Shown here one piece after another: positions 44,971 through 53,066 of a stretch of 64,000 nt of DNA. Location of the stretch: assembly GCF_035666175.1 (NCBI RefSeq), contig NZ_CP142016.1, forward strand, positions 1,736,001 through 1,800,000, in the 5' to 3' direction. A program made the position numbers and the translations under genes. Under the pieces are notes generated by a model. The model worked only from the letters and a program-made list of their open reading frames with translations. It made no database searches and had not been told where the DNA came from. Position 1 is the first letter of the stretch. Every line of letters begins with the position of its first letter. Source of the DNA: Riemerella anatipestifer. Its GTDB lineage: Bacteria > Bacteroidota > Bacteroidia > Flavobacteriales > Weeksellaceae.

Positions 44971-45823
44971 TGAATTGGGAAAAGCTACTCCACTGTGATT
45001 TTGAAATAAAGAGCAGCCCTAAAACCCATATTTCCACAAAAAGCGTATCGCTGAAAAAGTACAAAAATAAATGAAGTCCTACGATGGCCCAACCTAAAAA
45101 GGCATCGTATTTTTTTGTGAAAAATCCAATAAAATAAAGACCCTCAAACAAGAATACAAGTTTATCCCCAATGTTGAGAATCCAAGGGTGTTCAATACAA
45201 AAAAGGTAAAATTTACTTAAAATACTATCAGGATTGGTAAATATATACCAGGAGAAGTTGTCTTTAAAAGACATTTCTCCGAATCTAGGCATAAACATAG
45301 CTCTATGTATAAACTTCCATAGGAAGGCGGAAAAGTAAATCCAACAAGCATAATACCTTAATCCTTCCCACATAAGATTAAAATTGATGGGAGAAATAAC
45401 AAAAAATATAAAGCCTATAATGATAAAGCCTTTAAGGTAGCTAGAGAGAAACCCCATATTTGAATTAAACCCAATGGCATAAATCAAGAAAAAGATATAG
45501 AATAAAATAGGGATAGCTTTTTTATTTGGGGATACGAAACTTAGTATCCAAAATATAAATAGTAGAACAGTAAATACAATGCTATAAATAGGGTGCTCAA
45601 AAACAAAATAATTGATGCCGAAATAATTATATAAACTCGTTAAAAAATCACCTCCTGAAATTTGGAACGAAGGGTTTTCCATCTGAAAATTCAATGTAGA
45701 AGAGTAACTTCTGAATAAGAACGACAAACCAAAGCATAAAAGTACACTTCTTTTAATTAAAGCCTGATAATTGGCTAAATCTCTAATGGAACTATTGCCC
45801 TTGCGTAAATATTTTTTCAACAT
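44933..45823 (-). CDS. Multi-pass membrane protein, HTTM-like
   Basis: A 296-residue protein with seven or eight hydrophobic helices (for instance YSIVFTVLLFIFWILSFV, AIPILFYIFFLIYAIGF, GFIIIGFIFFVISP, LFLYFFSDTLFVEIWVLGLLFI) and charged loops with conserved-looking aromatic residues. The layout recalls HTTM (vitamin K-dependent carboxylase-like) membrane proteins, but the match is weak. Its start overlaps the end of the next minus-strand gene by 32 bases, so the two are an operon. Confidence 0.6.
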   Translation of the reverse strand: MLKKYLRKGNSSIRDLANYQALIKRSVLLCFGLSFLFRSYSSTLNFQMENPSFQISGGDFLTSLYNYFGINYFVFEHPIYSIVFTVLLFIFWILSFVSPNKKAIPILFYIFFLIYAIGFNSNMGFLSSYLKGFIIIGFIFFVISPINFNLMWEGLRYYACWIYFSAFLWKFIHRAMFMPRFGEMSFKDNFSWYIFTNPDSILSKFYLFCIEHPWILNIGDKLVFLFEGLYFIGFFTKKYDAFLGWAIVGLHLFLYFFSDTLFVEIWVLGLLFISKSQWSSFSQFTKTLHKYLPNFS

Positions 45824-46289
45824 TTTTTACGGAGTATTTATTATGTTTGTCGTAGTTTACAGTTACTTTGTATAAAGTGATGTGGTCTAACTTCTTACCT
45901 TCCACTTGTTGTATGTATCTAAAGAGCCATTTGGGATAATGTGTATTTAAGTAGTTTTTGTCCGCGGAAGGATAGACTTTTTTATGGAATACGGTTTTTG
46001 GGCTGTCTTGACCTAAAAGTTGCTCCCAAGTTCTTGACGAATAGTAAAACACGATTCGCTTATGATGATTCCACAATTCAGGATGATTGAAAATTTTGCC
46101 GTCGCTTTTCTTTATCACAAAAAACGAAAAGTCATTCTGTATGGGGACGGGAGAGGAGTACATTGCGTAAATGAAAAAAGGAATGCTACTCGTCCTAAAG
46201 ACATGGCTTATCAAAGTTAGCACGATAAATCCTACAAAGAAATAATACATCTTTTTTGATTTTTGGTAAGCTATATTTAGGAAAGTCAT
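45792..46289 (-). CDS. Single-pass membrane protein of unknown function
   Basis: A 165-residue protein with one N-terminal helix (MYYFFVGFIVLTLISHVF) followed by a soluble part rich in aromatic and basic residues (WNHHKRIVFYYSSRTWEQLLG, YPKWLFRYIQQVEGKK). It is expected to face the periplasm. It is the upstream gene of a two-gene unit with the multi-pass membrane protein and is divergent from the flippase. I do not recognise the family; co-action with the multi-pass protein is inference from overlap. Confidence 0.6.
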   Translation of the reverse strand: MTFLNIAYQKSKKMYYFFVGFIVLTLISHVFRTSSIPFFIYAMYSSPVPIQNDFSFFVIKKSDGKIFNHPELWNHHKRIVFYYSSRTWEQLLGQDSPKTVFHKKVYPSADKNYLNTHYPKWLFRYIQQVEGKKLDHITLYKVTVNYDKHNKYSVKNVEKIFTQGQ

Positions 46290-46330
46290 CTGTAAGTTAT
46301 TATTTTTACCGAAACAAAATTACAGCTATT

Positions 46331-47584
46331 TTGTCAGTATTAAAAATCTTAAAATCAAACATACTTTTTCTAAAATCTTTTTTCAAAAACGATGGTTTTT
46401 GGACGGCTTCGGCGATGCTAGTTTCTAAATTAGTATTGCTTATCGTTAATATTTATGTGGCTAGAGTATTACTGAAAGAAGATTTAGGTATGGTGTTTAA
46501 GGTTCAAAACTTTATTTCTTTTTTTATTCCTTTTGTGGGGTTGGGGACTTATCAAGGGTTATTAAAATTCGGCAGTCAATTAGATCACTCAACCGATTTT
46601 AAAAACCTAGAGGCTTATTCATTATACTACGGCTTGTTGGGGCAGTTGGTTATAAATGCGTTGGTCTTCATACTTGCATTGGTAATGTTTGGGCAACAAT
46701 TAGAAGTCTTTTTTTTGGTGTTATGGTTCTTGGTAAGGCTTGTGGGATTATTCTTTTTGGAAGTGTATAAAGCCTCTTGTAGAGCCTCTTTCCGTAATAG
46801 GAAATTTGCTTTTTGGGAGATTGTCAATAGTATTGCCTTGCTAGGTTTGGCATTAGGGCTTACGCCGTTGTTAGGGCTTAGGGGTTATGTCTTAGCCTTG
46901 TGTTTGTCGCCTTACTTTATATTCTTTTTGGGGTTTAGGAAGTTCAGAAAAGTAGAACTGAAACCACTCTCGGTAAAATCACTTTGGCGATTTAACCTTT
47001 CTACCGCCGCTGCGAGCCTTATGCAAGAGTTGTTCTTGCTTACGGATATATTTATGATTGGGGTGTTGTTTAGTGAGGGGGTCTTGGCGGAATACAAAAC
47101 GGCTTCTCTCATACCATTAAATTTAATTTTCCTATCACGAGTGTTCATTCATAATGATTACCCTAAACTGTGCAAACACCATCAAGATAAAGCATTTATC
47201 AAAAGGTACATTACTCAATATTTAGTCTTATTCTCGGCGCTATCAGTATTGATTTTGGGCTTGGGAACAGCTTATGCCAATGAGATTATGAGTCTTTTTG
47301 GAACTCAATATTTAGGGCAAACTCACTTATTTAATATTTTCTTAGGAGCAGCGGTGATAGGTATGATGCTTAGGACGCCGTTTAGCAATTTGGTCTTTGC
47401 GATTGAAAAGACGAGGTTGCATCTTATTATTTCCACACTGTCGGTAGTATTGCTCGTCCTTCTCATCTTTGCCTTACAACCCTATTTTGGGATTTTAGGG
47501 GTAGGGTACGCCCACCTATTAGCCGTCTTTTTTTCAGGAGTTCTTTATAGTGGAGTGGTTGTAAAATATCTAATAAAACGCTAA
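46331..47584 (+). CDS. Polysaccharide flippase (Wzx-like, MOP superfamily)
   Basis: A 417-residue protein with 12-14 hydrophobic helices and the start FFKNDGFWTASAMLVSKLVLLIVNIYVARVLLKEDLGMVF, typical of Wzx-type flippases that move lipid-linked sugars across the inner membrane. I use the TTG at 46331 (then SVLKILKSN); another TTG at 46256 would overlap the divergent gene. The exact start is uncertain because no ATG fits. It could serve the glycosyltransferase cluster at 32549-37291, which lacks its own flippase. Confidence 0.72.
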   Translation: MSVLKILKSNILFLKSFFKNDGFWTASAMLVSKLVLLIVNIYVARVLLKEDLGMVFKVQNFISFFIPFVGLGTYQGLLKFGSQLDHSTDFKNLEAYSLYYGLLGQLVINALVFILALVMFGQQLEVFFLVLWFLVRLVGLFFLEVYKASCRASFRNRKFAFWEIVNSIALLGLALGLTPLLGLRGYVLALCLSPYFIFFLGFRKFRKVELKPLSVKSLWRFNLSTAAASLMQELFLLTDIFMIGVLFSEGVLAEYKTASLIPLNLIFLSRVFIHNDYPKLCKHHQDKAFIKRYITQYLVLFSALSVLILGLGTAYANEIMSLFGTQYLGQTHLFNIFLGAAVIGMMLRTPFSNLVFAIEKTRLHLIISTLSVVLLVLLIFALQPYFGILGVGYAHLLAVFFSGVLYSGVVVKYLIKR

Positions 47585-47927
47585 AAAGTCTTAGTTTTTG
47601 TTCAATTTATCGCTTTTTTTTATCGTTTAGTTTAATGTCTAAGCGGTTTGGAGTGCTTAATGTTAAAAAAAATACGGCGAGGTATTGCGTATATAAATGC
47701 AAGTATGTAAATTTGGTTCACACTCAACGATAGAAATGCAATGATTTTGACTTATTGTTGTTTTTATATTTGAGTTGGCAGAAATTTTATAAAAAACGTG
47801 TTGAATATCACTTCTACAACTTTGATTGATAGGATTGAAAACAGAAAACGCGGTCTTAACTTTTAAGAATTATAAATTTATGTCATTTTAAACAGTTATT
47901 TTTTAATTAATTTTTAAATTAAACACA
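47585..47927. other. Intergenic region before the peptide-GLPGLI module
   Basis: 343 bases without a credible ORF. It contains a GC-richer patch (GCGGTTTGGAGTGC, then GGCGAGGTATTGCG near 47684), whose GGTATTGC core recurs in the inverted-repeat element downstream at 49039, and a TATATTTG promoter match at 47765-47772. The last 60 bases are almost pure A/T. Confidence 0.4.
47765..47772 (+). promoter_or_regulatory. Possible promoter of the peptide gene
   Basis: TATATTTG preceded by a TTG at 47747-47749 with a short 15-base spacer. Use of this site would give a 5' leader of about 150 bases. Confidence 0.3.
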
Positions 47928-48206
47928 ATGAAAAAGTTCATTTTACTTGCGTCATTATTTTTGACATCAGCACTAACTTATGCAAATTCAACTGACTTGT
48001 CTTCTCAAAGCAAATTGGAAAAAGAAAACGGACAAAGTTCCTTAGTATTAACTAGATATCTTGTTACTTTGAGAACAGTTTGTGGAACACTACATCAAAC
48101 AATTTATGATGATCAATTTGATAGTCCAGAATGTTTATACAATGAATGGGAAATGATGAATAAAGAAGATTGTGGAAGCACAAGCTATGAAAATCCTATG
48201 GTTTAA
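47928..48206 (+). CDS. Small secreted Cys-containing peptide
   Basis: A 92-residue protein with a signal peptide (KKFILLASLFLTSALTYA), a Ser/Gln/Glu-rich propeptide-like stretch (about 20-40) and a C-terminal part with VCGTLHQT, PECLYNE and EDCGSTS, three cysteines in all. It is short, exported and followed by a GLPGLI gene, exactly as at the decayed locus 43542-42419. I do not recognise the family. It could be a secreted effector or a processed peptide; both are speculation. A hairpin terminator after its stop suggests it is made in excess of the downstream protein. Confidence 0.72.
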   Translation: MKKFILLASLFLTSALTYANSTDLSSQSKLEKENGQSSLVLTRYLVTLRTVCGTLHQTIYDDQFDSPECLYNEWEMMNKEDCGSTSYENPMV

Positions 48207-48216
48207 TAACTTTTGA

Positions 48217-48241
48217 GGGCTGTTTCACTAACAGCCCTTTT
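48217..48241 (+). terminator. Intra-operon terminator/attenuator
   Basis: GGGCTGTT (48217-48224) and AACAGCCC (48230-48237) form a perfect 8-bp stem with a 5-base loop, followed by TTTT, between the peptide gene and the GLPGLI gene. Confidence 0.75.
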
Positions 48242-48254
48242 AAAAAATTTAATT

Positions 48255-49022
48255 ATGAGAACACTATTTAGTTTATACTTTTTCATATCTTTTTGTATTG
48301 CAGCAAAATCTCAATCAAAAATCGATAGTTCTGATATAGAAATAAAATATAAATTTAGCTACCTTGTTGATACATTGGATAAAAAAAGTATTATAACTGA
48401 ACCAATGATATTAATCGCTAATCAACATAAATCAGTATACTATAGTGAATATTATAAAGCAAATATTGATGCCGTTAAGAAACAGTTGCAAGGTATTGGA
48501 AATGGAAATGTAACAATTGATCTGAGTGAAATTCCAAGAGCAAAGGTAAGACATTCAGTATATAGAGATGGCAACGAAATTTATATATCAAATTATCTGG
48601 GAAGAAATCTATTTACTTTCGAAACTAATGATAAAATTAATTGGATTATTGATAAAAACGAAACAAAAACAATTTTAAACTATAAATGTAAAAAAGCTTA
48701 TGCTAAAATTGGTGACAAAAACTATGTTGCGTGGTACACAAGTGACATACCTTTAAATGACGGACCGTATAAATTTAAGGGTTTACCAGGGTTAATTTTA
48801 ATGTTGCATGATGAAAATAATTATTTCATTTTTGAAATCATAGAATTAATAAGAAAAAAGGAGCTGATAAAATTTAATCAGGGAATATTAATCTCAAAAG
48901 AACAATACTTGACTAAACGTAGAGAATATATGAATGACCCTTCGCAAGGAAAAATTAATACGCCTGAATATAGAAAAACAGTAGAGGAAAATAAGAAAAA
49001 ATATAACAACTCTTTAGAATAA
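48255..49022 (+). CDS. GLPGLI family secreted protein
   Basis: 255 residues from MRTLFSLYFFISFCIAAKSQ, a signal peptide; an upstream in-frame ATG lies in the terminator hairpin and is rejected. The GLPGLI motif is in YKFKGLPGLILMLHDENNYF, preceded by YKCKKAYAKIGDKNYVAWYTSDIPL, which parallels the decayed copy at 42419. The basic C-terminus is EENKKKYNNSLE. The family has no known function; its members are exported, perhaps to the periplasm. The gene follows the small Cys peptide after 48 bases with an attenuator between them. Confidence 0.85.
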   Translation: MRTLFSLYFFISFCIAAKSQSKIDSSDIEIKYKFSYLVDTLDKKSIITEPMILIANQHKSVYYSEYYKANIDAVKKQLQGIGNGNVTIDLSEIPRAKVRHSVYRDGNEIYISNYLGRNLFTFETNDKINWIIDKNETKTILNYKCKKAYAKIGDKNYVAWYTSDIPLNDGPYKFKGLPGLILMLHDENNYFIFEIIELIRKKELIKFNQGILISKEQYLTKRREYMNDPSQGKINTPEYRKTVEENKKKYNNSLE

Positions 49023-49038
49023 AAAACTTCTGCCAACA

Positions 49039-49148
49039 AGGTATTGCCAAAAGCGGGGCTGAAGTTCTTCGATTGGACATTTGTGCAAGGTTCAACAGTA
49101 GTAATTCTATTGAACTTTAGTACTAAAAATCCCCGCCTTCTGCAATAC
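49039..49148. repeat. 110-bp structured element with long imperfect inverted repeat
   Basis: The outer arms (49039-49057, starting GGTATTGC and ending GCGGGG; 49130-49148, starting CCCCGC and ending GCAATACC) are inverted copies with a central mismatch block. An inner hairpin uses GTTCAA and TTGAAC (49089-49114). The element lies 16 bases after the GLPGLI gene. The fold recalls integron attC-type sites or small non-autonomous repeats, but a complete attC core was not found. Confidence 0.5.
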
Positions 49149-49201
49149 CTAGGACGAAATAGTGTAATTCGTATATTTTTAACACCAAAAAAACAGAAGA
49201 A

Positions 49202-49705
49202 ATGGCAATTGACAATTTAATTTCAGTAGAATTTTCGGCACAAGAACTCAAAACGATAGATGATGCCATCGGAGCGATACTCGGCGTTATCCAATCCAAG
49301 GCAGTCAATCTCACTCCAGAAGAAAGAAGGCAATACGGGCGTATAGCAGACAAAAACAAGGTGCTGGTAGACAAATGCAAACTCTATATGGAGCAAGACC
49401 CTAGCACAGTGCCGCCTACCATAGACAAGGCAGAATTTGATAAAGACTATCTCGCAAGAACCCAGCTAGAAGCCCCTCTGAAGAAACTAGACCGAGTGAT
49501 AGAAATGATGACAGACACCAAAACACTTTTGGATTACGACAACTACACCGCTGCAGTATCTTACTACCGTTATGTAAAATTCTTAGCCACCCAAAACCAA
49601 GCAGGGACTACCAGTATTTACAAAGATCTTAGCACCCATTATCAGACCAGAGCAGCCGCCACTAGCGGTACTACCAATACCAAAGACGAAGAAAATAAAG
49701 CCTAG
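49202..49705 (+). CDS. Conserved hypothetical protein, helical
   Basis: A 167-residue protein starting MAIDNLISVEFSAQELKTIDDAIGAILGVIQSKAVNL, with SPEERRQYG-like TPEERRQYGRIADKNKVLVDKC and EAPLKKLDRVIEMMTDTKTLLDYDNYTAAVSYYRYVKF. It is rich in helices, has no signal peptide and ends with a Ser/Thr/Ala tail. I do not recognise a named domain. It is followed by a short heptapeptide-repeat frame; the two often-Lys/Ala-rich ends may be a transcription unit. Its codon use is GC-richer than the AT-rich accessory DNA on either side. Confidence 0.65.
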   Translation: MAIDNLISVEFSAQELKTIDDAIGAILGVIQSKAVNLTPEERRQYGRIADKNKVLVDKCKLYMEQDPSTVPPTIDKAEFDKDYLARTQLEAPLKKLDRVIEMMTDTKTLLDYDNYTAAVSYYRYVKFLATQNQAGTTSIYKDLSTHYQTRAAATSGTTNTKDEENKA

Positions 49706-49716
49706 ATAACAGTATA

Positions 49717-49965
49717 ATGAAGGCTAAAGGGGCAAACGAAGACCTTACAAGGCTAAAAATAGAGTTGGGAGGCTTTAACTTAGACCTTACCACCACTAGA
49801 TTTACCTCTGTAAGGTCTTAACTGAACCCCGTAGGCTCTATTTTAGACCCTGTAACCTCTAAAACGGACCCTCTAGGGTGTAAATTAGACCCTAAAAGGT
49901 GTAAAATAAAACCAGTACCCTCTATCCGAAGAGCCTATGCTAGAAAGGGAAAGCTGAAAACCTAA
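49717..49965 (+). pseudogene. Heptapeptide-repeat ORF interrupted by a stop codon
   Basis: From ATG 49717 a frame runs 34 codons to a TAA (49819-49821) and continues in the same frame to a TAA at 49963. The translation falls into 7-residue units in register: IELGGFN, LDLTTTR, FTSVRS-stop, LNPVGSI, LDPVTSK, TDPLGCK, LDPKRCK, IKPVPSI. At DNA level this is a 21-base degenerate tandem array. A repeat protein with one nonsense mutation is the simplest reading; a purely nucleotide repeat is the alternative. Function unknown. Confidence 0.5.
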
Positions 49966-50016
49966 AAATAGATTAAGTGAGATAGGATATTTTAGCTTAT
50001 CGTGGTATTATATTTA

Positions 50017-50996
50017 ACTCGTTGTGCATTTTAAATAATACTGATTTTTAGATGATTTAATTTTCTTTGGAAGATAAATTTATTGATATATTGAATAACC
50101 GTTGCGGCGGTTATTTTACTGATTATCCTTGTTTTAAAGCCTTCAAAAGTTTTAGCATAGTTTCTTTTAATCATAAATTGGTCGCAAAGTTGAGAGAAAA
50201 ATGTCTCAATTCGTTTTCGCTTTTTCTTGTACAATGAAAATTGAGGAATATAATCTTTCTGATTACTTCTCATTGGTGTATCTAATTTAATATTAGCATA
50301 GTTAAATAAATCTATTTGAACTTTTGCTGATAAATAGCCTCTATCTCCAATTAAAGTACAGTTTCGCATTTGCTCACCACTATCTTTTAAATAGTGGATG
50401 TCGTGAACGGATGCAGGGCTTATATCAAAATTCTTAATCACACCATTTAAAGAACATACTGCGTGTAGTTTATAGCCATAGAAATATAATTTCTGTGAAG
50501 CACAATAACCATATGTTGGTGAAGAATAGGATTGCTCTTTACAAATTTTTGAACGAGTAGAACGAGCGTTTTCACAAACTTTCATTGGCATGCTATCAAC
50601 GATAAAAATATCTTCAAACTCATTGAACTCCATCGAAATACGCTGTCTAATTTGCTCTGTTTGTAGGGATAGTCTTCGTTTTCGCTTATTGTAAACACTT
50701 CTTTCAATTTTGTTTATCAGAGAGTTTGGCAATTTTCTAAATAACTGTAATTCGCTATCAATACTCAAGTATTCAGCAGTAATATTAAGACTTATGACTT
50801 CTAAATCGCTCATTTTAGGTGTTCTTCTCTGATAACTAATCAGTTGATTTTCTGAAAAAAGTCCTAAAACTTCCAAAATTCTTTCATATATTTGCTCTAA
50901 GTTGTTCATTTATATCGTTTTATAGCAAAAACAATATACTTATTTTCAGTCTAATAAACAACTCTTGTTTTTTTCATTTCATAATGCACAACGGGT
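50017..50996 (-). mobile_element. IS982-family element, copy 4
   Basis: A 980-bp copy flanked by the 8-bp target duplication TATATTTA (50009-50016 and 50997-51004). It landed in non-coding DNA between the heptapeptide-repeat frame and the beta-helix gene. Confidence 0.96.
50031..50909 (-). CDS. IS982-family transposase, copy 4
   Basis: Intact 292-residue transposase with MNNLEQ at the start (Leu, not Ile) and DSGEQM, NQKDY and NYAK, a variant shared with copies 6 and 7. Its upstream region shares an AATAAG variant with copy 1. Confidence 0.95.
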   Translation of the reverse strand: MNNLEQIYERILEVLGLFSENQLISYQRRTPKMSDLEVISLNITAEYLSIDSELQLFRKLPNSLINKIERSVYNKRKRRLSLQTEQIRQRISMEFNEFEDIFIVDSMPMKVCENARSTRSKICKEQSYSSPTYGYCASQKLYFYGYKLHAVCSLNGVIKNFDISPASVHDIHYLKDSGEQMRNCTLIGDRGYLSAKVQIDLFNYANIKLDTPMRSNQKDYIPQFSLYKKKRKRIETFFSQLCDQFMIKRNYAKTFEGFKTRIISKITAATVIQYINKFIFQRKLNHLKISII

Positions 50997-51144
50997 TATA
51001 TTTAGTATTTTTTTCAAAAATTTAATTTACAATTAATAGCTTAATCAAGACTGCTCTTTGTTTTAGTACTAAGTACTATTTTGTTTATCCCTTTTGTTAA
51101 TTTTCTCGTAATTATAAGTTAAAAATAAGTTTAAAGACTTTCGC

Positions 51145-51152
51145 TATCTTTG
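51145..51152 (+). promoter_or_regulatory. Promoter -7 element of the beta-helix gene
   Basis: TATCTTTG lies 16 bases before the ATG at 51169, indicating that this is the true gene start even though the protein lacks the N-terminal domain usual in the family. Confidence 0.5.
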
Positions 51153-51350
51153 CTAAAAATGGTAAAAAATGAAAGAAAACGTATTTAAAATTTACAAAAA
51201 AGAATTTAGTGAAATTAGGACAGGAATATTAACGGGTGCCGAAAGGAAAATTATCTCTGGTGGAAAGGAGTTGGTGGAAGAATTGCCTCCTTGGGAAGTT
51301 ATTTATAATGTTAGTGAGTATGTTGATATTGATTTATACTATATAAAAAA

Positions 51351-52330
51351 ACTCGTTGTGCATTTTAAATAATACTGATTTTTAGATGATTTAATTTTCT
51401 TTGGAAGATAAATTTATTGATATATTGAATAACCGTTGCGGCGGTTATTTTACTGATTATCCTTGTTTTAAAGCCTTCAAAAGTTTTAGCATAGTTTCTT
51501 TTAATCATAAATTGGTCGCAAAGTTGAGAGAAAAATGTCTCAATTCGTTTTCGCTTTTTCTTGTACAATGAAAATTGAGGAATATAATCTTTCTGATTAC
51601 TTCTCATTGGTGTATCTAATTTAATATTAGCATAGTTAAATAAATCTATTTGAACTTTTGCTGATAAATAGCCTCTATCTCCAATTAAAGTACAGTTTCG
51701 CATTTGCTCACCAATATCTTTTAAATAGTGGATGTCGTGAACGGATGCAGGGCTTATATCAAAATTCTTAATCACACCATTTAAAGAACATACTGCGTGT
51801 AGTTTATAGCCATAGAAATATAATTTCTGTGAAGCACAATAACCATATGTTGGTGAAGAATAGGATTGCTCTTTACAAATTTTTGAACGAGTAGAACGAG
51901 CGTTTTCACAAACTTTCATTGGCATGCTATCAACGATAAAAATATCTTCAAACTCATTGAACTCCATCGAAATACGCTGTCTAATTTGCTCTGTTTGTAG
52001 GGATAGTCTTCGTTTTCGCTTATTGTAAACACTTCTTTCAATTTTGTTTATCAGAGAGTTTGGCAATTTTCTAAATAACTGTAATTCGCTATCAATACTC
52101 AAGTATTCAGCAGTAATATTAAGACTTATGACTTCTAAATCGCTCATTTTAGGTGTTCTTCTCTGATAACTAATCAGTTGATTTTCTGAAAAAAGTCCTA
52201 AAACTTCCAAAATTCTTTCATATATTTGCTCTATGTTGTTCATTTATATCGTTTTATAGCAAAAACAATATACTGATTTTCAGTCTAATAAACAACTCTT
52301 GTTTTTTTCATTTCATAATGCACAACGGGT
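51351..52330 (-). mobile_element. IS982-family element, copy 5
   Basis: A 980-bp copy flanked by an 11-bp direct repeat, TATATAAAAAA, longer than the 7-8 bp of the other copies; the poly-A end may blur its length. It splits the beta-helix gene. Confidence 0.95.
51365..52243 (-). CDS. IS982-family transposase, copy 5
   Basis: Intact 292-residue transposase combining MNNIEQ, DIGEQM, NQKDY and NYAK, an intermediate between the copy 2/3 and copy 4/6/7 variants. Confidence 0.95.
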   Translation of the reverse strand: MNNIEQIYERILEVLGLFSENQLISYQRRTPKMSDLEVISLNITAEYLSIDSELQLFRKLPNSLINKIERSVYNKRKRRLSLQTEQIRQRISMEFNEFEDIFIVDSMPMKVCENARSTRSKICKEQSYSSPTYGYCASQKLYFYGYKLHAVCSLNGVIKNFDISPASVHDIHYLKDIGEQMRNCTLIGDRGYLSAKVQIDLFNYANIKLDTPMRSNQKDYIPQFSLYKKKRKRIETFFSQLCDQFMIKRNYAKTFEGFKTRIISKITAATVIQYINKFIFQRKLNHLKISII

Positions 52331-53066
52331 TATATAAAAAAATCAAATTCTTTGTCAAAATCATATAATTTTAGTGGTGAAATTATAGGTGCTAGTGAAG
52401 ATCTTTATATAAATAATTCTGTTAAAATTGCGACAGGTGTTATTTTTGATACTAGTGAAGGTCCTATTTTTATAGATAAAAATGTTAAAATTTCCCCTTT
52501 TTCTTATTTAAAAGGACCGCTTTTTGTCGGAGAAAATACTTCAATAAAAGATGCAAGAATATATGGGGGAGTAATAATTGGGAAAAATTGTAAAATAGCA
52601 GGTGAATTAGAAAATGTAATTATTGGAGATTTTACAAATAAAAGTCATGAATCAGCTTTGATACATTCATATGTTGGAGATTGGTGTAATATTGCAGGGT
52701 ATACTAAAACAGCAGATTTAAATGTAGATTATTCAACTATAAAAGTAAAATTATTTGATAATATAATTATTGATACAAAGAAACAAAAATTCGGAGCAAT
52801 AATAAATGATTTTGTAAGAATAGGTGGAGGTGTGCTTATTTACCCAGGTACATTTATTGATTTTGGGAGTACAGTTATAGAGTTACCAAAGTTAAGTGGT
52901 TATTATAATCCTTTTACAAGATTTGAAAGAGGGAAATTTTATGAAATTGATGTTTTTTTTAATGAGGTTGAAATATTTATGAAAAGAAGAGAGGTATTTC
53001 CAAGTTCAAACTTTAGAAGTCGTTGTGTTGATATTTTTAATGAGTTTAGTTTAAAATCGGTTTGAT

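Larger units (their letters stand above)
51169..53065 (+). pseudogene. GlmU-like left-handed beta-helix protein split by IS copy 5
   Basis: The N-terminal piece (51169-51350) and the C-terminal piece (from 52342) rejoin in frame at IDLYYIKK-SNSLSKSYN when IS copy 5 and one target repeat are removed, giving 301 residues. The C-terminal two thirds contain hexapeptide repeats (IFIDKNVKISPFSYLKGPLFVGENTSIKDARIYGGVIIGKNCKIAGELENVIIGDFTNKSH...VGDWCNIAG), as in Bacteroidota GlmU-like sugar-nucleotide transferases. The N-terminal SEIRTGILTGAERK and LPPWEVIYNVSE match only the margins of the nucleotidyltransferase domain, so most of that domain is absent. It probably acted on a nucleotide sugar or as an acyltransferase; a HAD phosphatase follows directly. 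Confidence 0.8.
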
